The notes under the pieces were generated by a model. That model was not told where the DNA came from, made no database searches, and saw nothing but the letters and a program-made list of their open reading frames with translations. Shown one piece after another: positions 37,601 to 44,500 of a stretch of 64,000 nt of DNA. The position numbers and the translations under genes were made by a program. This DNA comes from CALECP01 sp964389925 (GTDB taxonomy: Bacteria; Chloroflexota; Anaerolineae; Promineifilales; Promineifilaceae): positions 69,040-133,039 of the forward strand of contig CAYMGE010000002.1 of assembly GCA_964389925.1 (NCBI GenBank). Reading direction: 5' to 3'. The number at the start of each line of letters is the position of its first letter. Within the stretch, counting starts at the first letter, position 1.

Positions 37601-38082
37601 TCACTGGTGACAGGTTGCTGCTCACCACCACAGCGTGGCGCGGACAACTATTCGCACTACCGCAGCAGCTCACAGACTTTCTCCTCAAGCGATCTACAAA
37701 CTGGTTGGGTAAATGGAAAAATGAGCAAATAAAAATAAACCGCAACGATTTTCCGTTACCTGTGTTCTCTAAAGCAGGTGGGGTTTGGACGGACGCGCTG
37801 GCATTTGCCATCTTGCACCCAAAAGAGCGCGAAACATTTCAAACCATCACATTACCACCAGCACATAGATTAAAAATAATTTTACAGATGATTGCCGCAA
37901 AAGAGTGGCTGCGGCGCAATGGGGTCGATGGTCTTTCGGCCGATATTCCCCTGTCTAAAACAGAGACCGGATTTTATTTCCGAGATTTTTACGTGGATGT
38001 TGTGGTTTCGGCCGAGAACATCATCGCGCAGAAAGCGGAAACGACATTTGAAAGAGAGAGAATGGATCATGATGAAAATTAG
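34690..38082 (+). CDS. Pfa-like lipid synthase B: KS, ACP, DH, PPTase-like tail
   Basis: 1130 residues. KS (1-450) has DAACASAIFAIEQAV with the active Cys, SHGLGTKVGD in place of HGTGT, and MTGHTMPASGANAI. A linker carries the helix METFLHVQRDVMLAAMGGE, nearly the same as in synthase A. The carrier domain (about 615-700) has ELGIDSIKRVEILTAF, the Ser context typical of PUFA-synthase ACPs. A double hot-dog DH follows (LLRDHAFGRGV; LLDPILLDGLAQLSG). The last 100 residues (HPKERETFQTI, IAAKEWLRRNGVDGL) resemble half of an Sfp-type phosphopantetheinyl transferase, as at the end of enediyne synthases; this last call is weak. Residues near 510-520 are encoded by a palindromic heptamer repeat. It overlaps the carboxyltransferase gene by 14 bp. 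Confidence 0.85.
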   Translation: MQNEPIAIIGMAGLFPNAPDVHTYWHNILNNVPGISDPANANWDTNIRGGYLGDLARFNPKKFGIKARALDGTEPAQWLALSMAKAALDDADFDSFKTEAIRARTAVILGNGAYINRGNTTHYQAGTLVDETVELIGRLNLGLEAEQLNGLRDELQSHLPPLNARVARGLIPNIIAGRVANRLDLMGGAYTVDAACASAIFAIEQAVRGLQRGEIDCAIVGGAYIASPSPMTKLFGKLGIVSANGQIEPFGAGEGGTLLGEGIAMLVLRRLSDTAPKSVYAVIRGIGTGSDGGDINVLAPKFQGAVRVMQKALADAEVEKASIDLIESHGLGTKVGDHTEFAALATVYGGKKSRIIGTVKPMTGHTMPASGANAIIKAALAIQTGTLPPTINASNPDPKLDWEKANMRFLQKSAEWSSQTRRAAVNSYGFGGVAAHVILENAPAEKQRETLPQPIPLDENAIVLETNRRTLVVSDEFVEKLQAASEFVGSDDGGKVESVRTNKNKESREDKVASYNLQLATSPKEGDMNSVMSDYFNLMETFLHVQRDVMLAAMGGEMPPMMAQPQQTVYEIPQQPAQPPAPQPIYEPYTPPTTNTNGQTAVKETVVEVAPTVTSQSSDSGADAMRDALVEIVAVQTGYPADMIGTDLDLEAELGIDSIKRVEILTAFQEQFGDAVRSDQMDDLSELKTLDEIVGFVGGDSANFKRGGADAPVLDFPYIRNVVARSANHLEVTNVTDVQTEILLRDHAFGRGVSADPTIVGLPVLPMTGAIEMMAEAAQLLEPSRQLVGLRDVRSLRWITAPSGVLQTRTVAERTEEGVKVRLFVVGDRLHAAEMTVLFAADYPLLTSQSTVCEQTEIRSIWENIYAESGLFHGEGLQNIQEISTYSDEHICATLQVKPNECWLLDPILLDGLAQLSGCWGTLTQDALVLPMAIEAVDFAAPLNLSAGSIVRCESQMSMEDGLAVTNLHLFTGDRLLLTTTAWRGQLFALPQQLTDFLLKRSTNWLGKWKNEQIKINRNDFPLPVFSKAGGVWTDALAFAILHPKERETFQTITLPPAHRLKIILQMIAAKEWLRRNGVDGLSADIPLSKTETGFYFRDFYVDVVVSAENIIAQKAETTFERERMDHDEN
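36224..36253. repeat. Palindromic AACTTGC heptamer repeat inside synthase B
   Basis: TTGCAAGTT (36224-36232) and AACTTGCAA (36235-36243) form an inverted repeat, continued by further AACTTGC units. The same words recur as an intergenic hairpin at 43272-43304. Here they encode YNLQLATS in the linker between KS and the FLHxQRD helix. Confidence 0.85.
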
Positions 38083-39673
38083 AGATGCAGCAAACGGTGT
38101 TCAAGACAAAACGAAAATCAATGGATTTGGCGGTGGTACGCACTGCCCAACGCCAGCGAGTAAGCTAGCCGACCTACGCAACCAAGCGCAGCAAGCGGGT
38201 AGTGCGCGTGTCGCAGAACGTCGTCAGGCGCAGGGCAAACTCAACGCCCGTGAGCGCATCGATATGCTGCTCGATCCCGGTTCATTTCAAGAACTTGACA
38301 CCTTTATGCGCCACCGTGAGCGCAACTTTGGGATGGACAAAAAACGTCCCGTTGGCGACAGCGTGATTACAGGTTGGGGAACGATTGCGGGGCGACTCGT
38401 CTACGTTTACAGCCAAGATTTCACGACGTTTGGCGGCAGCGTCAGCCGTGTTCATGCGGATAAAATTTGCAAAGTGATGGATCTCGCGCTGGAGAACGGC
38501 GCACCGATTATCGGCATCAACGATAGTGGTGGCGCACGGATTCAGGAAGGCGTTGTTGGGCTAGGTGGCTATGGGGATATTTTCCTCCGCAACGTCAAAG
38601 CATCGGGCGTGATCCCGCAAATCAGTCTCATCATGGGGCCGTGTGCAGGTGGTGCTGTTTACTCACCAGCCCTGACCGATTTTATCGTGATGGTTGAAGA
38701 GACGAGCCACATGTTCGTGACGGGGCCGGACGTAGTTGAAGCGGTGACGGGTGAAAAATGTACATTTGAGGAGCTAGGCGGGGCGCAGACACATGCCAAA
38801 GAGAGCGGTGTCGCCCATGTGACGGCGAGCAATGAGTTTGAAGCGATTATGAAGGTGCGTGATCTGTTGGCGTATTTGCCCAACAACAACACCGAACATG
38901 CAGCGACCGCTTATGAGATTGATCGGCCGAATACCACCACCCTCGACAACATCATCCCAGACAACCCCAACAAACCGTATGACATCAAAGACGTAATCAC
39001 GGGCTTGGTCGATGTCGATTCTTTCTACGAAATTCACGCTGACTACGCCGAAAATATCGTCGTTGGCTTGGCGCGACTGAATGGCGAAACGGTTGGCATT
39101 GTAGCAAATCAACCGCTGGTTTTAGCAGGCGTTTTGGACATTAACTCTAGCCGCAAAGGGGCGCGATTTGTGCGCTTCTGCGATGCGTTCAACATTCCGC
39201 TCGTCGTGCTAGAGGATGTGCCGGGCTTTATGCCGGGTATGGATCAGGAGCATAACGGCATTATCCGTGAAGGAGCCAAGCTGCTCTATGCGTTCTGTGA
39301 GGCGACTGTGCCGAAAATCACCGTTGTGACGCGCAAAGCATACGGTGGCGCGTACCTGACGATGAACTCAAAGCATATTGGGGCCGACTTGTGCTTTGGA
39401 TGGTGTTCGGCCGAGATCGCCGTCATGGGTCCCGATGGCGCGGTCAAAATTCTGTTCCGTCGTGAAATTGCGGAAGACCCATCTCAAAAACCACTTTTGA
39501 TTGAGGAGTACAAGCGTATGTTTGCCCATCCTTATGTGGCGGCCGAACATGGCTATTTAGATGACGTGATCGAGCCAAGCGAGACACGGGAAAAGGTTAT
39601 GCTTGGGTTGCAAATGCTCCAAAACAAGCGCAAGCAAACACCGCCAAAGAAACACGGGAATATGCCGCTTTAG
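38069..39673 (+). CDS. Acyl-CoA carboxylase carboxyltransferase subunit (copy 2)
   Basis: 534 residues from the ATG at 38069 (or the next codon, also ATG), with GGA just upstream; the ORF is open far upstream but that part overlaps the synthase in another frame. The sequence closely parallels copy 1: RHRERNFGMDKKR, GINDSGGARIQEGVVGLGGY, MGPCAGGAVYSPALTDF, VTRKAYGGAYLTMNSKHIGA and the same C-terminal KKHGNMPL. It should make malonyl- or methylmalonyl-CoA with biotin subunits encoded elsewhere. The overlap with synthase B (14 bp) implies co-translation. The most variable parts between copies are the N-terminal 35 residues and the segment near 270-300. It is followed by a strong terminator. Confidence 0.93.
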   Translation: MMKIRDAANGVQDKTKINGFGGGTHCPTPASKLADLRNQAQQAGSARVAERRQAQGKLNARERIDMLLDPGSFQELDTFMRHRERNFGMDKKRPVGDSVITGWGTIAGRLVYVYSQDFTTFGGSVSRVHADKICKVMDLALENGAPIIGINDSGGARIQEGVVGLGGYGDIFLRNVKASGVIPQISLIMGPCAGGAVYSPALTDFIVMVEETSHMFVTGPDVVEAVTGEKCTFEELGGAQTHAKESGVAHVTASNEFEAIMKVRDLLAYLPNNNTEHAATAYEIDRPNTTTLDNIIPDNPNKPYDIKDVITGLVDVDSFYEIHADYAENIVVGLARLNGETVGIVANQPLVLAGVLDINSSRKGARFVRFCDAFNIPLVVLEDVPGFMPGMDQEHNGIIREGAKLLYAFCEATVPKITVVTRKAYGGAYLTMNSKHIGADLCFGWCSAEIAVMGPDGAVKILFRREIAEDPSQKPLLIEEYKRMFAHPYVAAEHGYLDDVIEPSETREKVMLGLQMLQNKRKQTPPKKHGNMPL

Positions 39674-39997
39674 GCTCACCATAAATTTTAGACCGACCGA
39701 CTGCAAAAGAAGACGGCCTGCATCTGAGGATGTAGGCCGTTTTGTATCTTCGCGGCAACTGTGCGTACCTACCGTCTGCTACCTTAAACGTGTGCAAAAG
39801 TGTGCAACACGCTATAAGTACCTCTGTCAACCCCTTTTTACAATCAGCTTGATCGCTCAGATGGTTGTGACGGATGTATTTCGGGGTAGAATTCGGTGGA
39901 AGTAAGAATAAGTTTTTGAAACAGTAGTAAGCGGCTTGCGGTGTCCGCTCGACCAGAGGTCAGCACCGAGTCCCGTTCACTGACTAGATATATAGCG
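39674..39997. other. Gap after the lipid operon
   Basis: It contains the terminator at 39713-39744. I see no gene in the remainder. Bases 39900-39997 should hold the leader of the YjbR-like gene; a stretch before its ATG (TATATAGCG) has no clear Shine-Dalgarno sequence. Confidence 0.5.
39713..39744 (+). terminator. Intrinsic terminator of the plus-strand lipid operon
   Basis: A 12-bp stem, ACGGCCTGCATC (39713-39724) with GATGTAGGCCGT (39729-39740), with one G-T pair, a TGAG loop and a T-run at once after the stem. It lies 40 bp past the carboxyltransferase stop. Confidence 0.9.
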
Positions 39998-40345
39998 ATG
40001 CTTACCCCAACGGAACTACGAGAACAGTGCTTGCGCCAAAAAGGGGCGTATGAAGATTTTCCATTTGGCTCTGATGTTGCGGTTTATAAGGTGATGGGCA
40101 AGATGTTTGCGCTCATCTCGGACAACGGCATCTCGCTCAAGTGTGAGCCGCTACTCGCTCAACTGCTGCGCGAAAAATACGCGGCTGTTACCGCGGGCTA
40201 TCATCTCAACAAACGCCACTGGAACTCAATTGAAATTGACGGCTCGGTTCCCAATGATGAGCTAATTGAGTTAATCGAGCATTCTTACGCACTCGTTGTC
40301 AAAAAGCTACGCAAAGCAGATCGAGAAAAATTACATTGCAAATAA
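39998..40345 (+). CDS. MmcQ/YjbR family protein
   Basis: 115 residues from the ATG at 39998 (MLTPTELREQCLRQKGAYED); the frame continues upstream but family members begin here. The fold family (DUF419) is shown by DFPFGSDVAVYKVMGKMFAL, LKCEPLLAQLL and the late HLNKRHWNSIEI. These are small cytoplasmic CyaY-like DNA-binding-type folds of unknown role. It starts the plus-strand group that continues with an SDR 29 bp later. Confidence 0.85.
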   Translation: MLTPTELREQCLRQKGAYEDFPFGSDVAVYKVMGKMFALISDNGISLKCEPLLAQLLREKYAAVTAGYHLNKRHWNSIEIDGSVPNDELIELIEHSYALVVKKLRKADREKLHCK

Positions 40346-40374
40346 CCTTTGGCCTCAAATAGAAAAATTTCATC

Positions 40375-41115
40375 ATGAACGGACAAACCACACTAATCAC
40401 AGGCGGCGGCGGCGGCATTGGCAGCGCGATTGCACGACGGCTGGCAGAGGCCGGATCACAAGTCGTCATCACCTACAATAGTAATGCAGAAAAGGCACAG
40501 CGTGCGCTCGACAGCTTGGCGGGTGATGGGCATTGGGCAGTACAAGCGTCGGTGAAAGACAGCCAGCGTATGCAAGCGTTGGCGGCCGAGATTGCAGAAA
40601 GGTACGGCCGACTCGATTTGGTCGTCAACAATGCGGGGGTGACAATACCTGTTCCACATGACGATCTCGACGGACTGGAAGACGATTGGATCGACCACAT
40701 TTTTCAAACCAACTGGCGCGGTTCATTTGCGACGACGCGAGCCTGCAAATCGCTTTTGATGGCGGGAGACGGCGGCACAATTGTCAACATCTCCTCAATT
40801 GCGGGGCAGACGGGCGTTGGCAGCAATGTCGCTTACTGTGCATCAAAGGCTGCAATGGACTCGATGACGCGCTCGTTGGCGCGTGCGCTGGCTCCCAAAG
40901 TGCGCGTGGTAAGCGTCTCACCGGGCTGGGTGCTGGGAGAGTATGCCAAACGATTTCCGCAGGCGTACATCGACGAGCAAGCAAACGCCACACCGCTCAA
41001 ACGGTTGGCAACCCCTGAAGATGTCGCCGAAACGGTTTGGGCTGTTCACAATGCGCTGCCGATGGCGACAGGCGTGATCGTGCCGGTTGATGGCGGTCGG
41101 CCGCTTGGCATCTAA
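40375..41115 (+). CDS. Short-chain dehydrogenase/reductase (FabG-like)
   Basis: 246 residues of classical SDR type: cofactor motif TLITGGGGGIGSAIARRLAE, NNAGV, the catalytic Ser in NISSIAGQTG, and YCASK (Tyr and Lys). Residues after strand 2 (TYNSNAEKAQ) lack an acidic end, which suggests NADP preference. It oxidises or reduces a hydroxy/keto group; the substrate is unknown. The next gene, a thioesterase, begins 19 bp after its stop. Confidence 0.88.
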   Translation: MNGQTTLITGGGGGIGSAIARRLAEAGSQVVITYNSNAEKAQRALDSLAGDGHWAVQASVKDSQRMQALAAEIAERYGRLDLVVNNAGVTIPVPHDDLDGLEDDWIDHIFQTNWRGSFATTRACKSLLMAGDGGTIVNISSIAGQTGVGSNVAYCASKAAMDSMTRSLARALAPKVRVVSVSPGWVLGEYAKRFPQAYIDEQANATPLKRLATPEDVAETVWAVHNALPMATGVIVPVDGGRPLGI

Positions 41116-41134
41116 AACGATAAACCACACAACT

Positions 41135-41587
41135 ATGTTTACGTCAACTGTGCAACCCGACTGGATCGACCACAATGGTCACATGAATGTCGCCTACTAC
41201 GTGCTGGCATTTGACTTGGCAACGGATGAGATGTATGAATGTTGGGGGCTGGGGCTTGATTATCCTGAGCGTGGCTATTCCGTCTATACATTGGGCATGA
41301 ACGTCGATTATCGGGCAGAGATGTTGGCGGGAGAGCCGTTTCGTGTCGAGTCTGCTCTGATTGATTTTGATCACAAGCGCGTCCACTATTTTCACACGAT
41401 GTATCGCGGTGAGACGCAGGAAGTTGTGGCAACAAACGAATGTTTGGCGATGAACGTCAATTTAGCAACGCGGCGCTCGGCCGATTTTCCCCCAGACATC
41501 CAAGCAAAACTTGCCTCCATCAAATCAGATAACGTGCCAAGGAGCTTCGGCCGAAAATTACAAATCAGGAGAAAAGATGTCGCTTAA
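41135..41587 (+). CDS. Hot-dog acyl-CoA thioesterase
   Basis: 150 residues from the ATG at 41135, taken as start because the earlier in-frame ATG lies inside the SDR gene. 4HBT-type hot-dog fold: DWIDHNGHMNVAYYVLAFDL holds the catalytic aspartate and the HMN motif, followed by YTLGMNVDYRAEML. It resembles betainyl-CoA and other small acyl-CoA thioesterases, which hydrolyse CoA esters. The stop overlaps the start of the lactonase gene, showing co-translation. Confidence 0.85.
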   Translation: MFTSTVQPDWIDHNGHMNVAYYVLAFDLATDEMYECWGLGLDYPERGYSVYTLGMNVDYRAEMLAGEPFRVESALIDFDHKRVHYFHTMYRGETQEVVATNECLAMNVNLATRRSADFPPDIQAKLASIKSDNVPRSFGRKLQIRRKDVA

Positions 41588-42476
41588 TGTCGAGATACGC
41601 GAACCAAGTTTTAGAGACGTTGTGGAAATTGAACACGATCTCGAACAGCTCGCTACGGGCTTTGATTTCACCGAAGGCCCCATCTGGCATCCAGCTTATC
41701 AAAGCGTGCTGTTCAGTGACATTATGGGCAACTCGCTGTTTAGCTGGTCGGCCGATGCTGGCATCGTCAAACGCAATCGTCACAGCTACATGGCGAATGG
41801 CAATGCCTACGATTTGCAGGGTCGCCTCATTACTTGCGAACATGCCACTAGCCGTTTGACGCGCACCGACCTCACAACAGGAACGTATGAGGTTCTCGCC
41901 TCTCACTTCGAGGGTAAACAGTTAAACAGCCCAAACGATGTCGTTGTGAAGTCAGATAGCACGATCTATTTCACTGATCCAACTAGCGGCCGAAGTGCCG
42001 GATTTGGCGTGCCACGTGAGCCTGAGCTGTCCTTTCGCGGCGTTTATCGGCTCAACCCGGAAAATGGTGCGCTAATGTTGCTGGTCGATGATTTTTCAAA
42101 GCCAAATGGACTGTGTTTCTCACGTGATGAAAACCAGCTATTTGTCAATGATACGGACAGACTGCACATTCGCGTATTTGATGTTTTGGAAGACGGCACA
42201 TTAGCAAATGGTCGCGTTTGGGCTGAGACGATTGGGACAGGCAAAGGTGTTCCCGACGGCATGAAGATCGACACGCAGGACAATATCTACTGCTGTGGGC
42301 CGGGCGGCATTTACGTGTTCGATGCAAACGCCGTTTGTCTAGGCGTAATTCTCATGCCTGAGCAGACAGCCAACTTTGTGTTTGGGAACGCTGATTTTCG
42401 CAGTCTATACGTTACGGCCTCAACCTCACTCTATCGTCTGCGCGTCCGTATTGCGGGACATCCGACATTTTTGTAA
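41577..42476 (+). CDS. SMP-30/gluconolactonase family hydrolase
   Basis: 299 residues from the ATG at 41577, which has AGGAG close upstream; it overlaps the thioesterase end by 11 bp. Six-bladed propeller with the metal-site residues of the family: Glu in FTEGPIWHPAYQSVLFSDI, Asn in NSPNDVVVKSDSTIYFTDP, and Asp in GVPDGMKIDTQDNIYC. Such enzymes hydrolyse sugar or other lactones with Ca or Zn. No signal peptide. Likely one step in the catabolic cluster. Confidence 0.88.
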   Translation: MSLNVEIREPSFRDVVEIEHDLEQLATGFDFTEGPIWHPAYQSVLFSDIMGNSLFSWSADAGIVKRNRHSYMANGNAYDLQGRLITCEHATSRLTRTDLTTGTYEVLASHFEGKQLNSPNDVVVKSDSTIYFTDPTSGRSAGFGVPREPELSFRGVYRLNPENGALMLLVDDFSKPNGLCFSRDENQLFVNDTDRLHIRVFDVLEDGTLANGRVWAETIGTGKGVPDGMKIDTQDNIYCCGPGGIYVFDANAVCLGVILMPEQTANFVFGNADFRSLYVTASTSLYRLRVRIAGHPTFL

Positions 42477-42544
42477 TTCGGACTATGCAGAAATTGTGAA
42501 GACTGCATTTAGCAATCGTTTAACTCAGCTTGTGGTGTATCTCA

Positions 42545-42647
42545 TTGACAAAAGCTAAAACAAGGGGAGAATATATGCTGTGTTCAAAAGAGCATATTTT
42601 TTGTAATCGTCTTGCATACCTATGCAAGCATAAAATGAGACATATTT
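42545..42647 (+). promoter_or_regulatory. Leader with attenuator-like hairpin and 18-bp palindrome before the cupin gene
   Basis: TTGACA at 42545-42550 could be a -35 element with a poor AT-rich -10 near 42569. ATATGCT (42573-42579) and AGCATAT (42591-42597) form a stem followed by a T-run, as in a terminator. Just downstream is CTTGCATACCTATGCAAG (42611-42628), an almost perfect palindrome likely to bind a dimeric regulator. Together they separate the upstream genes from the cupin gene. Confidence 0.5.
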
Positions 42648-43262
42648 ATGAAACATCCGCACATATCAAACGAAGAGATGTTGAGTCGCATCGTTCGTTA
42701 TCCCAATGCCTACACAAAAGAAACCGCTGTGCCAATGATGTTTATTGACAGTGTTCTGCCCGGTCATCAACGGCTCAATTACGCAGTTGCCGGCGACACG
42801 GCCGCCGAAAACCCCGACTACGACGTATTGCTGAAGCAGCCACACAAATTTCAGTTGGGTATGTTTCGGCCGATGCCCAATTCCGGCCCCGCCTACCACA
42901 CCCATGACTATGTTGAAGTCTTTCTACCGCTCGAAGGCGAGTGGCGTTTCTACTGGGGCAATGACCCCAATGGGGAGCCTGATGGAGAAGTGTTCTTGAG
43001 CAAGTGGGATTTGATCTCTTTCCCGCCCGGTCTCTGGCGCGGCTTTGAGGTGATTAGCGATGCGCCTGCGTGGTGCTTCGCTGTCCTCGAAGCACACGAA
43101 GTGTTTGAAGGCAAAGACCCCTATTGGTCGCCAAAAGTCGTTCGTAAAGCCAAAGAACACGGTTTTGAATCAGATGACATGGGGCGTATGATCAAGCCAG
43201 ACAATTTTAAAGAAATCAATCGGGAGATTCTCGATAAAGTATACGACGCAAAACCACTGTAG
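42648..43262 (+). CDS. Cupin-domain protein
   Basis: 204 residues. The single-domain cupin has the metal motif HTHDYVEVFLPLEGEWRFYWG (split: HTHDYVEVFLPLEG, then the downstream strands) and the second motif SFPPGLWRGFEVI. HxH plus Glu suggest a metal site. The N-terminal 60 residues include PMMFIDSVLPGHQRLNY. Related proteins are dioxygenases, isomerases or sensors of small acids; I cannot assign a reaction. It is set off from the SMP-30 gene by a regulatory leader, so it may start a second transcription unit. Confidence 0.75.
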   Translation: MKHPHISNEEMLSRIVRYPNAYTKETAVPMMFIDSVLPGHQRLNYAVAGDTAAENPDYDVLLKQPHKFQLGMFRPMPNSGPAYHTHDYVEVFLPLEGEWRFYWGNDPNGEPDGEVFLSKWDLISFPPGLWRGFEVISDAPAWCFAVLEAHEVFEGKDPYWSPKVVRKAKEHGFESDDMGRMIKPDNFKEINREILDKVYDAKPL

Positions 43263-43271
43263 TTGCAAGGG

Positions 43272-43304
43272 GCAAGCTGCAAGCGTTCGGCACTTGCAGC
43301 TTGC
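43272..43304. repeat. Hairpin-forming CTTGCAG repeat upstream of the MetE-like gene
   Basis: GCAAGCTGCAAG (43272-43283) and CTTGCAGCTTGC (43293-43304) are perfect inverse complements (12 bp, 9-nt loop), followed by another GACTTGCAGCTT copy. The word family matches the repeat inside synthase B at 36224-36253. No T-run follows. Confidence 0.85.
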
Positions 43305-43328
43305 GACTTGCAGCTTACAACTTAACCA

Positions 43329-44489
43329 ATGAAAACAAGTACAGACAGAATTCTCACCACCCACGTTGGCTCCATGCCGCGCACGCAAGAGGTGGTCGAT
43401 ATGTTATTTGCGGAAGATCAGGGGGCTGATTTCGACCGTGCTGAGTATGATGAGGTGATGACGCGCAACGTGGCGCAGTCGGTTTGCAATCAGGTTGAGA
43501 GCGGCGTGGATATTCCCAGCGATGGCGAGATGAGCAAGATCAGCTATGCAACCTACATTCGCCATCGGCTGACAGGGTTTGAGATTGGGGATGCACCACG
43601 CGCTACACCGAAAGATTTGGATGAGTTTCCAGAGTTTCGGGATTCGTTGGCAAAACGCGGGGGAACGCCAAAATATCATCGGCCGATTGCCCGCGCCGAA
43701 ATCAAGATCAAAGACCTCGAACCGCTTAAAAAAGACATCGCCAATATGAAGGCTGCGCTTGAGAAAGCTGGTGCTGACGAAGGGTTTATGAACGCAGCCT
43801 CACCGGGCGTGATTGCCGTTTTTCAGCCCAATGAATACTACGCGACGCACGAGGAATATCTACAAGCGTTGGCGGAGGTCATGAAGGTCGAGTATGAGAC
43901 GATTGTCAATAGCGGGTTGCTATTGCAGGTCGATTGTCCAGACTTGGCAATGGGTCGTCACATCAAGTTCCGCGATGAGAGCGATGAAGAATTTGTCCGC
44001 AACGCTGAGATTCAGGTTGAGGCATTGAACTATGCGCTCAGTGAAATTCCCGCTGACCGCGTGCGGATGCACCTGTGTTGGGGCAACTACGAAGGGCCGC
44101 ATACACATGACGTGCCGCTCGACAAAATTTTGGCGACGGTAATGAAGGCAAAACCACAGGCCGTTTTGTTTGAGGCGGCCAATCCTGTACATTCGGCCGA
44201 TTGGCACACGTGGCAACAGGCCGCCAAAAATGGCGACATCCCCGACCACAAAGTGCTTGTTCCCGGCGTTCTCGACACGACGACAAACTTTGTCGAATCG
44301 CCACGTCTCGTTGCAGATCGTATTCTCAACTTTGCCAATATGGTCGGCCGAGAGCGCGTCATGGCAGGGTCAGATTGCGGATTCGGAACATTTGCAGGCT
44401 TCGGCGCAGTTCACCACGAGATTTGCTGGGCAAAGCTGGGCGCGATGGCTGAAGGTGCGCGGATTGCGTCTAAAGAGTTATGGGGTTGA
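43329..44489 (+). CDS. MetE-like cobalamin-independent methyltransferase/thiol-alkyl transferase
   Basis: 386 residues, about the size of a single UROD/MetE C-terminal barrel. Zinc ligands can be placed: His and Cys in MHLCWGNYEGPH, Glu in EAANPVHSAD and Cys in GSDCGFGTF. The N terminus has TTHVGSMPRTQEV, typical of the short MetE-like family that includes epoxyalkane:CoM transferase-like proteins and many with unknown substrates. It probably activates a thiol with zinc for alkyl transfer. It lacks the N-terminal half of full MetE, so it may not be a methionine synthase. The next gene starts 11 bp after its stop. Confidence 0.82.
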   Translation: MKTSTDRILTTHVGSMPRTQEVVDMLFAEDQGADFDRAEYDEVMTRNVAQSVCNQVESGVDIPSDGEMSKISYATYIRHRLTGFEIGDAPRATPKDLDEFPEFRDSLAKRGGTPKYHRPIARAEIKIKDLEPLKKDIANMKAALEKAGADEGFMNAASPGVIAVFQPNEYYATHEEYLQALAEVMKVEYETIVNSGLLLQVDCPDLAMGRHIKFRDESDEEFVRNAEIQVEALNYALSEIPADRVRMHLCWGNYEGPHTHDVPLDKILATVMKAKPQAVLFEAANPVHSADWHTWQQAAKNGDIPDHKVLVPGVLDTTTNFVESPRLVADRILNFANMVGRERVMAGSDCGFGTFAGFGAVHHEICWAKLGAMAEGARIASKELWG

Positions 44490-44500
44490 GGCGTAAGGAA

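Noticed and set aside
43329..44489. Full methionine synthase MetE
   Set aside because: The protein is only 386 residues and lacks the N-terminal half; many short MetE-like proteins have other substrates.
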